A stretch of DNA of 64,000 nucleotides from Bacteroidales bacterium (GTDB lineage: Bacteria; Bacteroidota; Bacteroidia; Bacteroidales; GCA-2748055): positions 1 to 64,000 of the forward strand of contig JAIPBT010000012.1 of the NCBI GenBank assembly GCA_021738565.1, in the 5' to 3' direction. The translations under genes and the position numbers were made by a program. Shown piece after piece: positions 32,817-40,714 of this stretch. The notes under the pieces were generated by a model. It did not search any database and was not told where the DNA came from. It was given only the letters and a program-made list of their open reading frames with translations. Within the stretch, counting starts at the first letter, position 1. Each line of letters begins with the position of its first letter.

Positions 32817-34349
32817 ATGAACACAAAGAATTCAAGGATAAAGACAACGGTGATCACCTTAATCAGAGCTGCCATTGGCTGGCATTTTCTTTATGAAGGG
32901 CTTTCCAAGTTATTCATGGAAAGCTGGAGTGCAAAAAGTTACCTTGCCAATGCAACCGGATTCCTCTCAGGATTCTATCACTGGCTCGCAGAAGGAGCAA
33001 CGGTGATCAAAGTGATCGATTTTTTGAACATATACGGCCTGATTATTATAGGATTGCTTCTTTTTACAGGGATACTGATCAGGTGGAGCGCTGCTGCAGG
33101 TACCCTTTTATTGCTGCTCTACTATTTTGCCTACCCACCTTTTGGAACTTCACTGTTCGGGTCGCCAGAGGGTCATTTTTTTGTTGTCAACCGCAACCTC
33201 ATTGAAGCCTTTATTCTCACATGGTTCATCATCAGCAGTCAGAGAGGCTATTCCATTGACCGCCTGCTGATACCACTGCTGAAAAGAACAGAAAAGGATA
33301 AGCAGGAAACCGGGGAAGAGGAGGAAACCGATCCCCATTCAAGACGGGAAGTCCTTAAAAACCTTGCCACATTGCCGTTCCTCGGTGCGCTCGGATGGGG
33401 CGCCTTTAGAAGAAGCAGCAATCAAGTGGATGTAATGTCGGGAGCAACCATTCAACTGAATTTCTCAACGCTTGATGAGCTGAAAGGAGACCTTCCAAAA
33501 GGAAAGATAAAAGACCAGGAACTGAGCAGGCTTGTACTTGGAGGTAACCTCGCAGGGGGATGGGCCCATGCCAGGGACCTGAGGTATGCATCTTCACTTT
33601 TCAAAGCGTATAATACTGAAATGAAGGTGTATGAAACGCTCATGCTTGCGGAGCGGGCAGGTGTAAATTCCATCAACATTGGGTTCCCCACCAACGACCT
33701 GATGGCAAAATACAAGAAAGCGACCGGCAGCAATATTAAGGTGATCTCACAGGTTGCACCGGATATGGAAAACAACGACTACTATGCATACATCAATAAG
33801 GCAATTGATTATGGCGTGGATATCATTCAGGTCCAGGGGAACTGGTGCGACTGGCTGGTGCGGGACGGAAAGATCGATGTCATCGAAAAAATGCTGGACA
33901 GGATAAGAAGCCAGGGCTACGTGGCCGGATTGGGAGCTCATACCGTCGATGCCCTGATCGCCTGTGAAGAAGAAGGGATCATACCTGATTACTACATGAA
34001 AACGATGCACCACGACAACTACTGGTCGGCCCACCCGAGGGAGAACCGCCGGCCATTTGAGGTCGATGGAGAAAGGCACCTGGACCACAACAAGTTTCAT
34101 GACAACCTGTTCTGCCTGTTCCCGGAAAAGACCATCGATTTTGTTAACAATGCAAAAGTGCCGGTTATGGGTTTCAAGGTACTTGCTGCAGGGGCCATCG
34201 AACCAAAGGATGGATTCGACTGGGCCTTCAGGAACGGCGCTGATTTCATCTGCGTGGGCATGTTCGATTTCCAGATCGTCGATGATGTAAATGTCACAAT
34301 CGATGTGCTTAACAATCTGCAGGGCAGACAAAGGGCCTGGTACGGATGA
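32817..34349 (+). CDS. fusion of a DoxX-type membrane domain and a C-terminal TIM-barrel domain
   Basis: The ATG at 32817 gives 510 aa. Residues 15-155 hold four membrane spans of the DoxX/SURF4 type ('ALIRAAIGWHFLYEGLSKLF'-like start, 'YGLIIIGLLLFTGILIRW', 'AGTLLLLLYYFAYPPF'). A charged linker ('EKDKQETGEEEE') leads to 'SRREVLKNLATLPFLGALGWG', which looks like an internal twin-arginine or anchor segment, and then a domain of about 300 residues, probably a TIM barrel ('LVLGGNLAGGWAHARDL', 'GVDIIQVQGNWCDWL', 'YMKTMHHDNYW', 'VMGFKVLAAGAIEP'). The C-terminal domain looks aldo/keto-reductase-like but I cannot name a family. A redox role at the membrane is an inference. Confidence 0.7.
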   Translation: MNTKNSRIKTTVITLIRAAIGWHFLYEGLSKLFMESWSAKSYLANATGFLSGFYHWLAEGATVIKVIDFLNIYGLIIIGLLLFTGILIRWSAAAGTLLLLLYYFAYPPFGTSLFGSPEGHFFVVNRNLIEAFILTWFIISSQRGYSIDRLLIPLLKRTEKDKQETGEEEETDPHSRREVLKNLATLPFLGALGWGAFRRSSNQVDVMSGATIQLNFSTLDELKGDLPKGKIKDQELSRLVLGGNLAGGWAHARDLRYASSLFKAYNTEMKVYETLMLAERAGVNSINIGFPTNDLMAKYKKATGSNIKVISQVAPDMENNDYYAYINKAIDYGVDIIQVQGNWCDWLVRDGKIDVIEKMLDRIRSQGYVAGLGAHTVDALIACEEEGIIPDYYMKTMHHDNYWSAHPRENRRPFEVDGERHLDHNKFHDNLFCLFPEKTIDFVNNAKVPVMGFKVLAAGAIEPKDGFDWAFRNGADFICVGMFDFQIVDDVNVTIDVLNNLQGRQRAWYG

Positions 34350-34453
34350 TCTCTAACTGGCATCCTGTAATCCCCGCATCTCTCAAATTCAAAAGTAAAA
34401 TAGTTACTGGCTTCCGGTAAATCCTTATATTTACTCTCTGCCAGCTGCCTACT

Positions 34454-37054
34454 ATGAAAAAACTCCTTCTGATACCTGTAATTCTGCTGATTACTGCAGG
34501 ATGTAAAAAAGAACAGCGATCTGTTACTTTTCCCTATTCCCAGTGGACAGTCGGGTTTTCCGGGCATTCCATTGACTGGCACTATCCTTCAGACCTAAGA
34601 ATGAACAGCTCCTTCATATCAATACCGGAAAACCAGTCATGGGAGGAATGGTACCGGGAACTCCTGGCATTCAGAGACACAGTAAGAAATAACATCGGTA
34701 AAATACCACCGGAGATAAGCTGCACGCTTCAACCTGGCGGCTCTGCGCGCATACATTTCGATAAGATCGGTTATGACCTTGATTTGAAGAAAAAGGAAAA
34801 GATCGTTGTAAATGGTAAGATATCAGGGCATGAAGATACCCTGACCATTTATATGGATTATGATATAAAGACGAAAGGGGAAGAATTATCTTATGTAGTA
34901 AGGAAAAAAATACAGGGGACTGATTCACTGTTAATTCCACCGGGACCGGAAGTTAATGATTTTCAGATGGAAGCGCACGTTCCGGTATTCGAAAATGACA
35001 GTTTCTCAATCACTCCCATAATGAGAATCCATCATCCCGGAAGCAGTTTTCCCATTCATTTTAATACCGGTAATATATCACTGAAGATCCCGGGCTCACA
35101 AAAAAGAAAGGATCTCCTGAAACGGGTGGTAAATATGATAAAGGAGCAGGCAGCAAACAACGAGCTTACCATATCTCCGGAATTTGAATGGGTAAATGAC
35201 AACTTTGTAATGGGATTTGCATTTATCTGGGACCAGGATCTGTATGATCGGGAAAAGGGAGTGTATACTGTGGATCATTTTTGCAATAAGATGCAACGGG
35301 AATTTGGCGGTATTCAGTCCGTGATCCTCTGGCACAGCTACCCGAACCTGGGCATCGACAATAAAAACCAGTTCGACATGTTCGAGGCGCTTCCGGGAGG
35401 ATTGGCGGGATTAAGGGAACTGACCACAAGCTTTCACAACCATGGAATTAAAGTCTTTATCACCTATAATCCTTGGGATCTCGACACGAGAAGACCCGAT
35501 ATGGTTGATAACAATGAACTTGCAAGAATTATCGATGCAATAAATGCCGATGGCATCTACCTGGATACATGGAAATCCTCCACCGGTGTAATCTCAATAT
35601 TTTCCGTTGAAGAGTTGATGAGGGAAGCGATGAAAAAAACCGGCAGGAGTGTTGCGTTCTCCACGGAGATCCTGCCCGAACACAAAGACCTGATCGGGAA
35701 GAATGCCCTTACCTGTTCGTGGGGCCAGGAGATACATCCGTTTCACTATACGGACCTCTCGCTGATCAAATGGCTCATGCCGGAACACAAGCAACATTTT
35801 ATAAAAAGAATGAACAAGGACCGGCGAAGGGAACTCTCCCATGCATGGATTAACGGTCAGGGCATCCAGATCTGGGAAAATATTTTCGGCACCATGAACA
35901 AGTGGAATTCAAAAGACAGACAAGTCCTAAGAAAAATGAATGCCATCTGGAATTTCTTTGGAAGGATGTACATATCCGATGAATGGAAACCTTTCCTTCC
36001 TATCGGACAGGATTCACTATACATGTCGGAATGGCATGCAGATGGGAACAGGATTTTTAACCTTGTGAATGCTTCAGCGAAACCCCAAAAATTCAATATC
36101 GAAACTATTCAAAAAGACACTTACAGGTATTTTGATATATGGAACGGAAAAGAACTAAAACCCAATCCCGTTTCCGGATCTGTCGACCTGGTCGTAGATC
36201 AGTTCGGATGTATCCTGGAAACCCGCGATATTTCACCCGGGTTGCATTCTCTCCTTGAAATGCAGATAGATGAAAGTAAAAAGATACTGCAACCCCCGGC
36301 CAGGGATCTTCATATGAAAGAGATATCAATCAAACAGGCAATCAGATATCCATATTCCAGCAGGAACAGCCGTGTCAGACATAAGGACCTTTTGAAAATT
36401 GAAGCAGGGGTTTACAAAATGAAGGCTGAACATATCTGGAGGGAGGGACATTGCTATCCAAACATGGATGCCAGGAATAATCATGACTTGAACATATCGG
36501 GAGCCAGGGGTTACCAGACCATCCAACATGAATGTGTCTTAAAGACAGGAGGTTTTCTTATTATGGCCCGGGTAGTTACCAACAGAGAATATGAAAAATT
36601 CCTTAAAGAGAGTGGTTACATGCCAGGTAATACTTTAAATTACCTGAAGCACTGGGGAAGCGAAAAGTGCCCCACAGCAATTAAAAATAACCCGGTGGTC
36701 TGGGTTTCGCTCGAAGATGCCAGGGCGTATGCCGAATGGGCAGGAATGGAACTTCCAAATGAATGGGACTGGCAAAAGGCAAAAGAAATACATGGAGAGC
36801 AATTCCTGACAAACGAGGTGTTTGAATGGAATGAAAGTGAACGATCTGATGGCAACAACCGTTTTGTGACCCTCAGGAGCGGATGTACAGATTGGACCAT
36901 GCATAGTTCATGGTGGTATATGCCCGGTGCGCCTTACGGAAAAACAGTTGGCGGTCCCCAGCCCGTCGATTCGCACGTAAAATATTTCCTGATCTACCCC
37001 GGGTTGGACAGGGCTGCTACAATTGGCTTCCGATGTATTGCTAACAGAAAATAA
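34454..37054 (+). CDS. lipoprotein: glycosidase-like TIM barrel fused to a degenerate FGE/SUMF1 domain
   Basis: 866 aa with lipobox 'LLITAGCKKE'. After a beta-rich N-terminal part (to about 230) comes a TIM-barrel region like GH36/GH31-type alpha-glycosidases ('SVILWHSYPNLG', 'HGIKVFITYNPWDL', 'ADGIYLDTWKSSTG' with a candidate Asp nucleophile). From about residue 640 the sequence is a formylglycine-generating-enzyme (FGE-sulfatase) fold: 'VTNREYEKFLKESGY', 'PVVWVSLEDARAYAEWAG', 'LPNEWDWQKA', 'NEVFEW', 'TLRSGC', 'IGFRCI'. The consensus 'LRGGSW' is altered to 'LRSGCT'. The barrel's activity and the role of the FGE part are unknown; in many Bacteroidota proteins this fold only binds ligands. It is coupled to GH105 (11-base gap). 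Confidence 0.75.
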   Translation: MKKLLLIPVILLITAGCKKEQRSVTFPYSQWTVGFSGHSIDWHYPSDLRMNSSFISIPENQSWEEWYRELLAFRDTVRNNIGKIPPEISCTLQPGGSARIHFDKIGYDLDLKKKEKIVVNGKISGHEDTLTIYMDYDIKTKGEELSYVVRKKIQGTDSLLIPPGPEVNDFQMEAHVPVFENDSFSITPIMRIHHPGSSFPIHFNTGNISLKIPGSQKRKDLLKRVVNMIKEQAANNELTISPEFEWVNDNFVMGFAFIWDQDLYDREKGVYTVDHFCNKMQREFGGIQSVILWHSYPNLGIDNKNQFDMFEALPGGLAGLRELTTSFHNHGIKVFITYNPWDLDTRRPDMVDNNELARIIDAINADGIYLDTWKSSTGVISIFSVEELMREAMKKTGRSVAFSTEILPEHKDLIGKNALTCSWGQEIHPFHYTDLSLIKWLMPEHKQHFIKRMNKDRRRELSHAWINGQGIQIWENIFGTMNKWNSKDRQVLRKMNAIWNFFGRMYISDEWKPFLPIGQDSLYMSEWHADGNRIFNLVNASAKPQKFNIETIQKDTYRYFDIWNGKELKPNPVSGSVDLVVDQFGCILETRDISPGLHSLLEMQIDESKKILQPPARDLHMKEISIKQAIRYPYSSRNSRVRHKDLLKIEAGVYKMKAEHIWREGHCYPNMDARNNHDLNISGARGYQTIQHECVLKTGGFLIMARVVTNREYEKFLKESGYMPGNTLNYLKHWGSEKCPTAIKNNPVVWVSLEDARAYAEWAGMELPNEWDWQKAKEIHGEQFLTNEVFEWNESERSDGNNRFVTLRSGCTDWTMHSSWWYMPGAPYGKTVGGPQPVDSHVKYFLIYPGLDRAATIGFRCIANRK

Positions 37055-37065
37055 AATCATTAAAC

Positions 37066-38091
37066 ATGAAACGCAGGACATTCTTCAAAACATCAGCATT
37101 CGCCAGCCCTGCAGTACTCATGGGCTGCCGCATGAATGAAAATGAAGCTTCAGATCCAATGATAAAAAAAGTTGAAATGGCCATGCTTTCAATGCAGCGT
37201 GCCTCCTGGGAACAGGGAGTAGCGGCACAGGCGTTCCTTGAATCCGGAAATAAAGAAATGACCATCCGGATGGCGTATGAAGCGGTGCTCAGGCAACAGG
37301 AAGATGGCCGGCTGTCGGTATTGTATACGGGCAACGGGGTTACCGATCCTGCCGCTTCCGGACAGGCAGTGCTGTATGCTGCTGAAAAGACCGGGGATGA
37401 AAAACTAAGGGAGGCATCTGCCAATATGGTCAGTTACCTGCTCACTACGGAACACCGGGCAGAGAACGGAACCCTGCACCATATACGGAGCGGTCCGGAA
37501 ATCTGGATCGATGCCATGTACATGGCACCCCCATTTCTTGCTGCAGCCGGGCAGTATGATGAAGCCATAAAACAGATCGACGGATTCAGAAAAGCTTTGT
37601 GGAGCGAACCATCAAAATTATATTCCCACCGTTGGAATACAGAAGAAAAAGTCTTTGTAAATAAAAAATTCTGGGGTGTCGGAAACGGTTGGACACTTGC
37701 CGGGATCAGCCGGGTAATAGAATTGCTTCCCGCTGCTTATGCTACACAAATTCAAAAACTGATCGGATATGAGCAGGAGCACCTGTCAAGCATCCTCTCA
37801 TACATGCGGTCAGATGGACTGTACCACGACATCATCGATGATCCTTCCAGCTTCGTGGAGACCAACCTTGGGCAGATGATCGCATACACGATCTATACCG
37901 GGGTAAGGGCAGGATGGCTTGACAAGAATCTGATTCCAGAGGCAGAGAAAATGCGCAGCGCCGCTCGTTCAAAAGTGGACGAATACGGATATGTCACAGA
38001 TGTATGCGGAGCACCCTATTTCAATGCACCCGGCAGGGCAACGGAAGGACAGGCATTTTTCATGCTGATGGAGGCTGCAAGGAATAAATAG
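37066..38091 (+). CDS. GH105/GH88-type unsaturated glycuronyl hydrolase
   Basis: 341 aa. It starts with 'MKRRTFFKTSAFASPAVLMGC', a twin-arginine-like leader that also contains a possible lipobox. The (alpha/alpha)6 barrel matches GH105: 'LHHIRSGPEIWIDAMYMAPP' holds the catalytic Asp and 'KFWGVGNGWTLAGISRV' is the family's most conserved stretch. Such enzymes cleave the 4,5-unsaturated uronic acid left by pectate or rhamnogalacturonan lyases, which fits the beta-helix protein at 5.5 kb. It is the second gene of an operon with the FGE-fusion gene. The stop codon TAG is the first part of a palindromic element (see 38090). Confidence 0.85.
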   Translation: MKRRTFFKTSAFASPAVLMGCRMNENEASDPMIKKVEMAMLSMQRASWEQGVAAQAFLESGNKEMTIRMAYEAVLRQQEDGRLSVLYTGNGVTDPAASGQAVLYAAEKTGDEKLREASANMVSYLLTTEHRAENGTLHHIRSGPEIWIDAMYMAPPFLAAAGQYDEAIKQIDGFRKALWSEPSKLYSHRWNTEEKVFVNKKFWGVGNGWTLAGISRVIELLPAAYATQIQKLIGYEQEHLSSILSYMRSDGLYHDIIDDPSSFVETNLGQMIAYTIYTGVRAGWLDKNLIPEAEKMRSAARSKVDEYGYVTDVCGAPYFNAPGRATEGQAFFMLMEAARNK

Positions 38092-38212
38092 TGTCTGTCC
38101 ATAATATCCGATATCTGCGTTGCTGCAAAAATTTTAAATCCTCGAATACTTTAGTATACTGCGGTTTAAAATTTTTGCGCGCCTTGATCTCGAATATTAT
38201 GATCCAGCCACT
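38090..38212. repeat. full-length palindromic element, copy 2 (123 bp)
   Basis: Same structure as 17966-18094: ends 'AGTGTCTGTCCATAATAT' and (reverse complement of right end) 'AGTGGCTGGATCATAATAT', arms 'GCAAAAATTTTAAA' on both sides, and apical stem 'ATACT..AGTAT'. Compared with copy 1 the arms differ at AAAGT/AATAT, TAGC/TATC and ATCTTAAA/ATTTTAAA, each time on both arms together. It begins inside the stop codon of the GH105 gene. Together with the partial copy just after it, it fills most of the 296-base spacer before the GH10 gene. Confidence 0.8.
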
Positions 38213-38220
38213 GCACTTTA

Positions 38221-38262
38221 TTAACGGAATCTAAATAGTGTCTGTCCATAATATCCGATATA
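38221..38262. repeat. partial palindromic element, copy 3
   Basis: 'TAAATAGTGTCTGTCCATAA' plus 'TATCCGATAT' at 38232-38262 repeats 38085-38115 exactly over 31 bases, then diverges. It is preceded by 'TTAACGGAATC', which resembles the 94-bp repeats at 11.4 kb. Only the left arm is present. Confidence 0.8.
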
Positions 38263-38291
38263 CTCATGTATATTATAATTTCAGCAGTATT

Positions 38292-38307
38292 TCCCGAAGT
38301 ATCGGGA
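38292..38307. other. short perfect hairpin TCCCGA-AGTA-TCGGGA
   Basis: A 6-bp stem with a 4-base loop, about 80 bases before the GH10 start codon. No T-run follows on the plus strand, so it is not a standard terminator. A similar 'TCCCGAC..GTCGGGA' hairpin is at 45755-45773. Confidence 0.5.
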
Positions 38308-38387
38308 CAGGCAGTGAGCTCGCTTTGCTCGGTTCTGCGTTGCTCTATTTTTAGTATCATTGCAAGTAGAAACCAACATCCTGGAAT

Positions 38388-40709
38388 ATGTTAAGAAAAA
38401 TCTTGTTTTTGCTCATACTGTTCACTCATTTAGCGGGTAATTCCCAGGATACTGTACATATCAAAAACCTGGTGAACTCCATGTTCCCTGCCGATTCGCT
38501 ATACATGGGCACAGCAGCCCATGAATGGGTACTTGGAACCATGACCGAGACCATCATCGACAACGAATACAGCTACATAACTCCGGCCAACGATTTCAAA
38601 CAATCCTACGTGCATCCTACCTTCGATACATGGAGATGGGAACGCGCTGACACCTGGGTTCAGCACTGCAGGGAAAACGGACAGGTGATCAGAATGCATG
38701 CACCCATCAGTCCGCAGGTATCCACATGGGCAAAGGAGGATTCAAGGACCGCCGATGAGCTGGAAAGAATGCTTGAAGAGTATGTGACTGCCATTTGCCA
38801 GCGATACAACGACACTGCTCATATTGTCTGGCTTGATGTGGTAAATGAGATCCTGAATCCCGACGGCACCTGGTTCGGACCTAAGCCCGGAACAGACAGC
38901 TGGGAAAATCCATGGCCTAAAATGGGATATGATGAATCGGTGGAACTGAATCCCCCAATTTACATCAAGCGGGCTTTTGAGGTTGCCAACCAGTATGGTC
39001 CAAATATAAAATTGATCATCAACCAGCATACGGATTCAAAAGCTTCATGGGAAAAACTCAAGCAGGTGGTATACTATTTAAGGAACAACGGATTGCGGGT
39101 TGACGGTGTCGGCTGGCAGGCGCATGTTGACCTGGGATGGGAAAAGATACCCGGAAACAAAGAAAGGCTGTATGATTTCATCGACTGGTGCCACCAGAAT
39201 GACCTCGAATTCCACATAACAGAATTCAATGTCTGGCTGAGAACAGGCGATGAATTAAAATATGAGGGGCAGGCCGACTCTTTTTATGAGATCGTGAAGC
39301 TAGCAGCAAGCAAATACAAAAACGGGATCGTGGGAATAAATTTCTGGCACATCAGGGCCGAAGAGACCAACCAACCCACGAGAGATGGCGGATTGTGGAC
39401 CAATGATCGTATTCCAAAGAAGGCCTATTATGATGTGAAGAGGGCACTGTATGAGATCGCCAATAAGACCGGCCCGACAATCAAAACAACACCCGTTCGT
39501 TCAGCGGTTGTAAACGAAGAGTACAGGTTCGAACCTGAAATTGTCGGTGTTGTGGGACAGGTATCCTACGACCTCTCCACGGACAAACAATCAGACTTGC
39601 TTACACTGAGTGAAAACGGAGTCTTATCAGGAACTCCATTGGTTGAAGATACAATTAATATTACCTACACAGTTACCGATGATATCGGGCCCAGAGAACT
39701 TAAATATGAATTGATCATATATGGTGAAAAACTGCAGATCCTGTCAGAGCCAGCGAATGAAGCAACCGTAGGATACAATTATGAATATCAGCTGGAATGG
39801 TCGGGTGAGGGAACATGGACGCTCGAAACAGATCCCGATGCCGGCTGGCTGACAATAGACGAAAAAGGACAGCTCTCAGGAATTCCGGATTCCACAGGAC
39901 AATACAGGGTTACTGTAAAGCTGAAAAGAAATGACCAGGTTACAGAGCAGACCTTTGCCCTGCAGGTTTATGATAAACTGGAAATTACTTCTTCCCCAAA
40001 GACAGAAGCTACAGAAGACAAACCATACCGGTACCAGGTTATTTTTAAAGGATTTGCAGAATTCAGCCTGGTTACGGATCCGGTTGCAGACTGGCTCACC
40101 ATCGATGAAAACGGTACATTGAGTGGAACACCCCTGCAAGCTGACACCATTCATGTGATCATTACCGCATGGAATGATCTTACAACCGTAACCCAGGAAT
40201 TCGACCTGCACATTGCAGAATCACTCGAATTTGTCTCCACTCCCATAGATACTGCCAGGGTGGGAGAACTTTACCAATACCAGGTGGAGCACCGGGGAAT
40301 TGGCGACATTGTTTTTTATACCGGCAAACCGGCCGATTGGCTTTCCATGGACTCAACAAAACTGATCAGTGGAATACCCCCAAATCCGGATACCCTGAAA
40401 GTAACCCTGAAACTGTTCAATGATGCTACAACAACCTTCCAGGTATACAATCTGGTGATACATCGTCCCCTTGCCGTTTCTCAGGACCAGTTTCCATCTT
40501 TCGAGGTTTATCCGAATCCTGCTGAAGAGAGGTTCATCATAAGCAACCTGATTCCTGGAGACCGGGTAACGGTCCATGACCAGTCGGGCAAATTAAAATA
40601 TGATGCAAGGGCGCTTTCGGAAAAAATCATATTGCCTGTTCATTCCTGGATCAAAGGAGCATACTATATCAGGCACAGGGATCAAACAAAACTGGTGATC
40701 GTACAATAG
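38388..40709 (+). CDS. T9SS-exported GH10 endo-xylanase with four Ig-like modules
   Basis: 773 aa. A signal peptide (to about 20) is followed by the GH10 barrel (about 22-360). 'WLDVVNEIL' near residue 154 carries the acid/base Glu and 'FHITEFNVWL' near 277 the nucleophile. Four putative-Ig (He_PIG-like) modules follow at about 365-690, each with the pattern 'W-L-[ST]-[IM]-D..G.L.G.P' ('GWLTIDEKGQLSGIP', 'DWLTIDENGTLSGTP', 'DWLSMDSTKLISGIP'). The last 70 residues, starting 'FEVYPNPAEERFII', are a T9SS sorting domain. It should cut the xylan backbone outside the cell, upstream of GH115. The gene ends 5 bases before the end of the convergent GH9 gene, with no terminator visible between. Confidence 0.92.
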   Translation: MLRKILFLLILFTHLAGNSQDTVHIKNLVNSMFPADSLYMGTAAHEWVLGTMTETIIDNEYSYITPANDFKQSYVHPTFDTWRWERADTWVQHCRENGQVIRMHAPISPQVSTWAKEDSRTADELERMLEEYVTAICQRYNDTAHIVWLDVVNEILNPDGTWFGPKPGTDSWENPWPKMGYDESVELNPPIYIKRAFEVANQYGPNIKLIINQHTDSKASWEKLKQVVYYLRNNGLRVDGVGWQAHVDLGWEKIPGNKERLYDFIDWCHQNDLEFHITEFNVWLRTGDELKYEGQADSFYEIVKLAASKYKNGIVGINFWHIRAEETNQPTRDGGLWTNDRIPKKAYYDVKRALYEIANKTGPTIKTTPVRSAVVNEEYRFEPEIVGVVGQVSYDLSTDKQSDLLTLSENGVLSGTPLVEDTINITYTVTDDIGPRELKYELIIYGEKLQILSEPANEATVGYNYEYQLEWSGEGTWTLETDPDAGWLTIDEKGQLSGIPDSTGQYRVTVKLKRNDQVTEQTFALQVYDKLEITSSPKTEATEDKPYRYQVIFKGFAEFSLVTDPVADWLTIDENGTLSGTPLQADTIHVIITAWNDLTTVTQEFDLHIAESLEFVSTPIDTARVGELYQYQVEHRGIGDIVFYTGKPADWLSMDSTKLISGIPPNPDTLKVTLKLFNDATTTFQVYNLVIHRPLAVSQDQFPSFEVYPNPAEERFIISNLIPGDRVTVHDQSGKLKYDARALSEKIILPVHSWIKGAYYIRHRDQTKLVIVQ

Positions 40710-40714
40710 TCTGA

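Noticed and set aside
34431-34440. TATATTTAC before the FGE-fusion gene, considered as a -7 promoter box
   Set aside because: No TTTG box at the proper distance upstream; too weak to list as a promoter.
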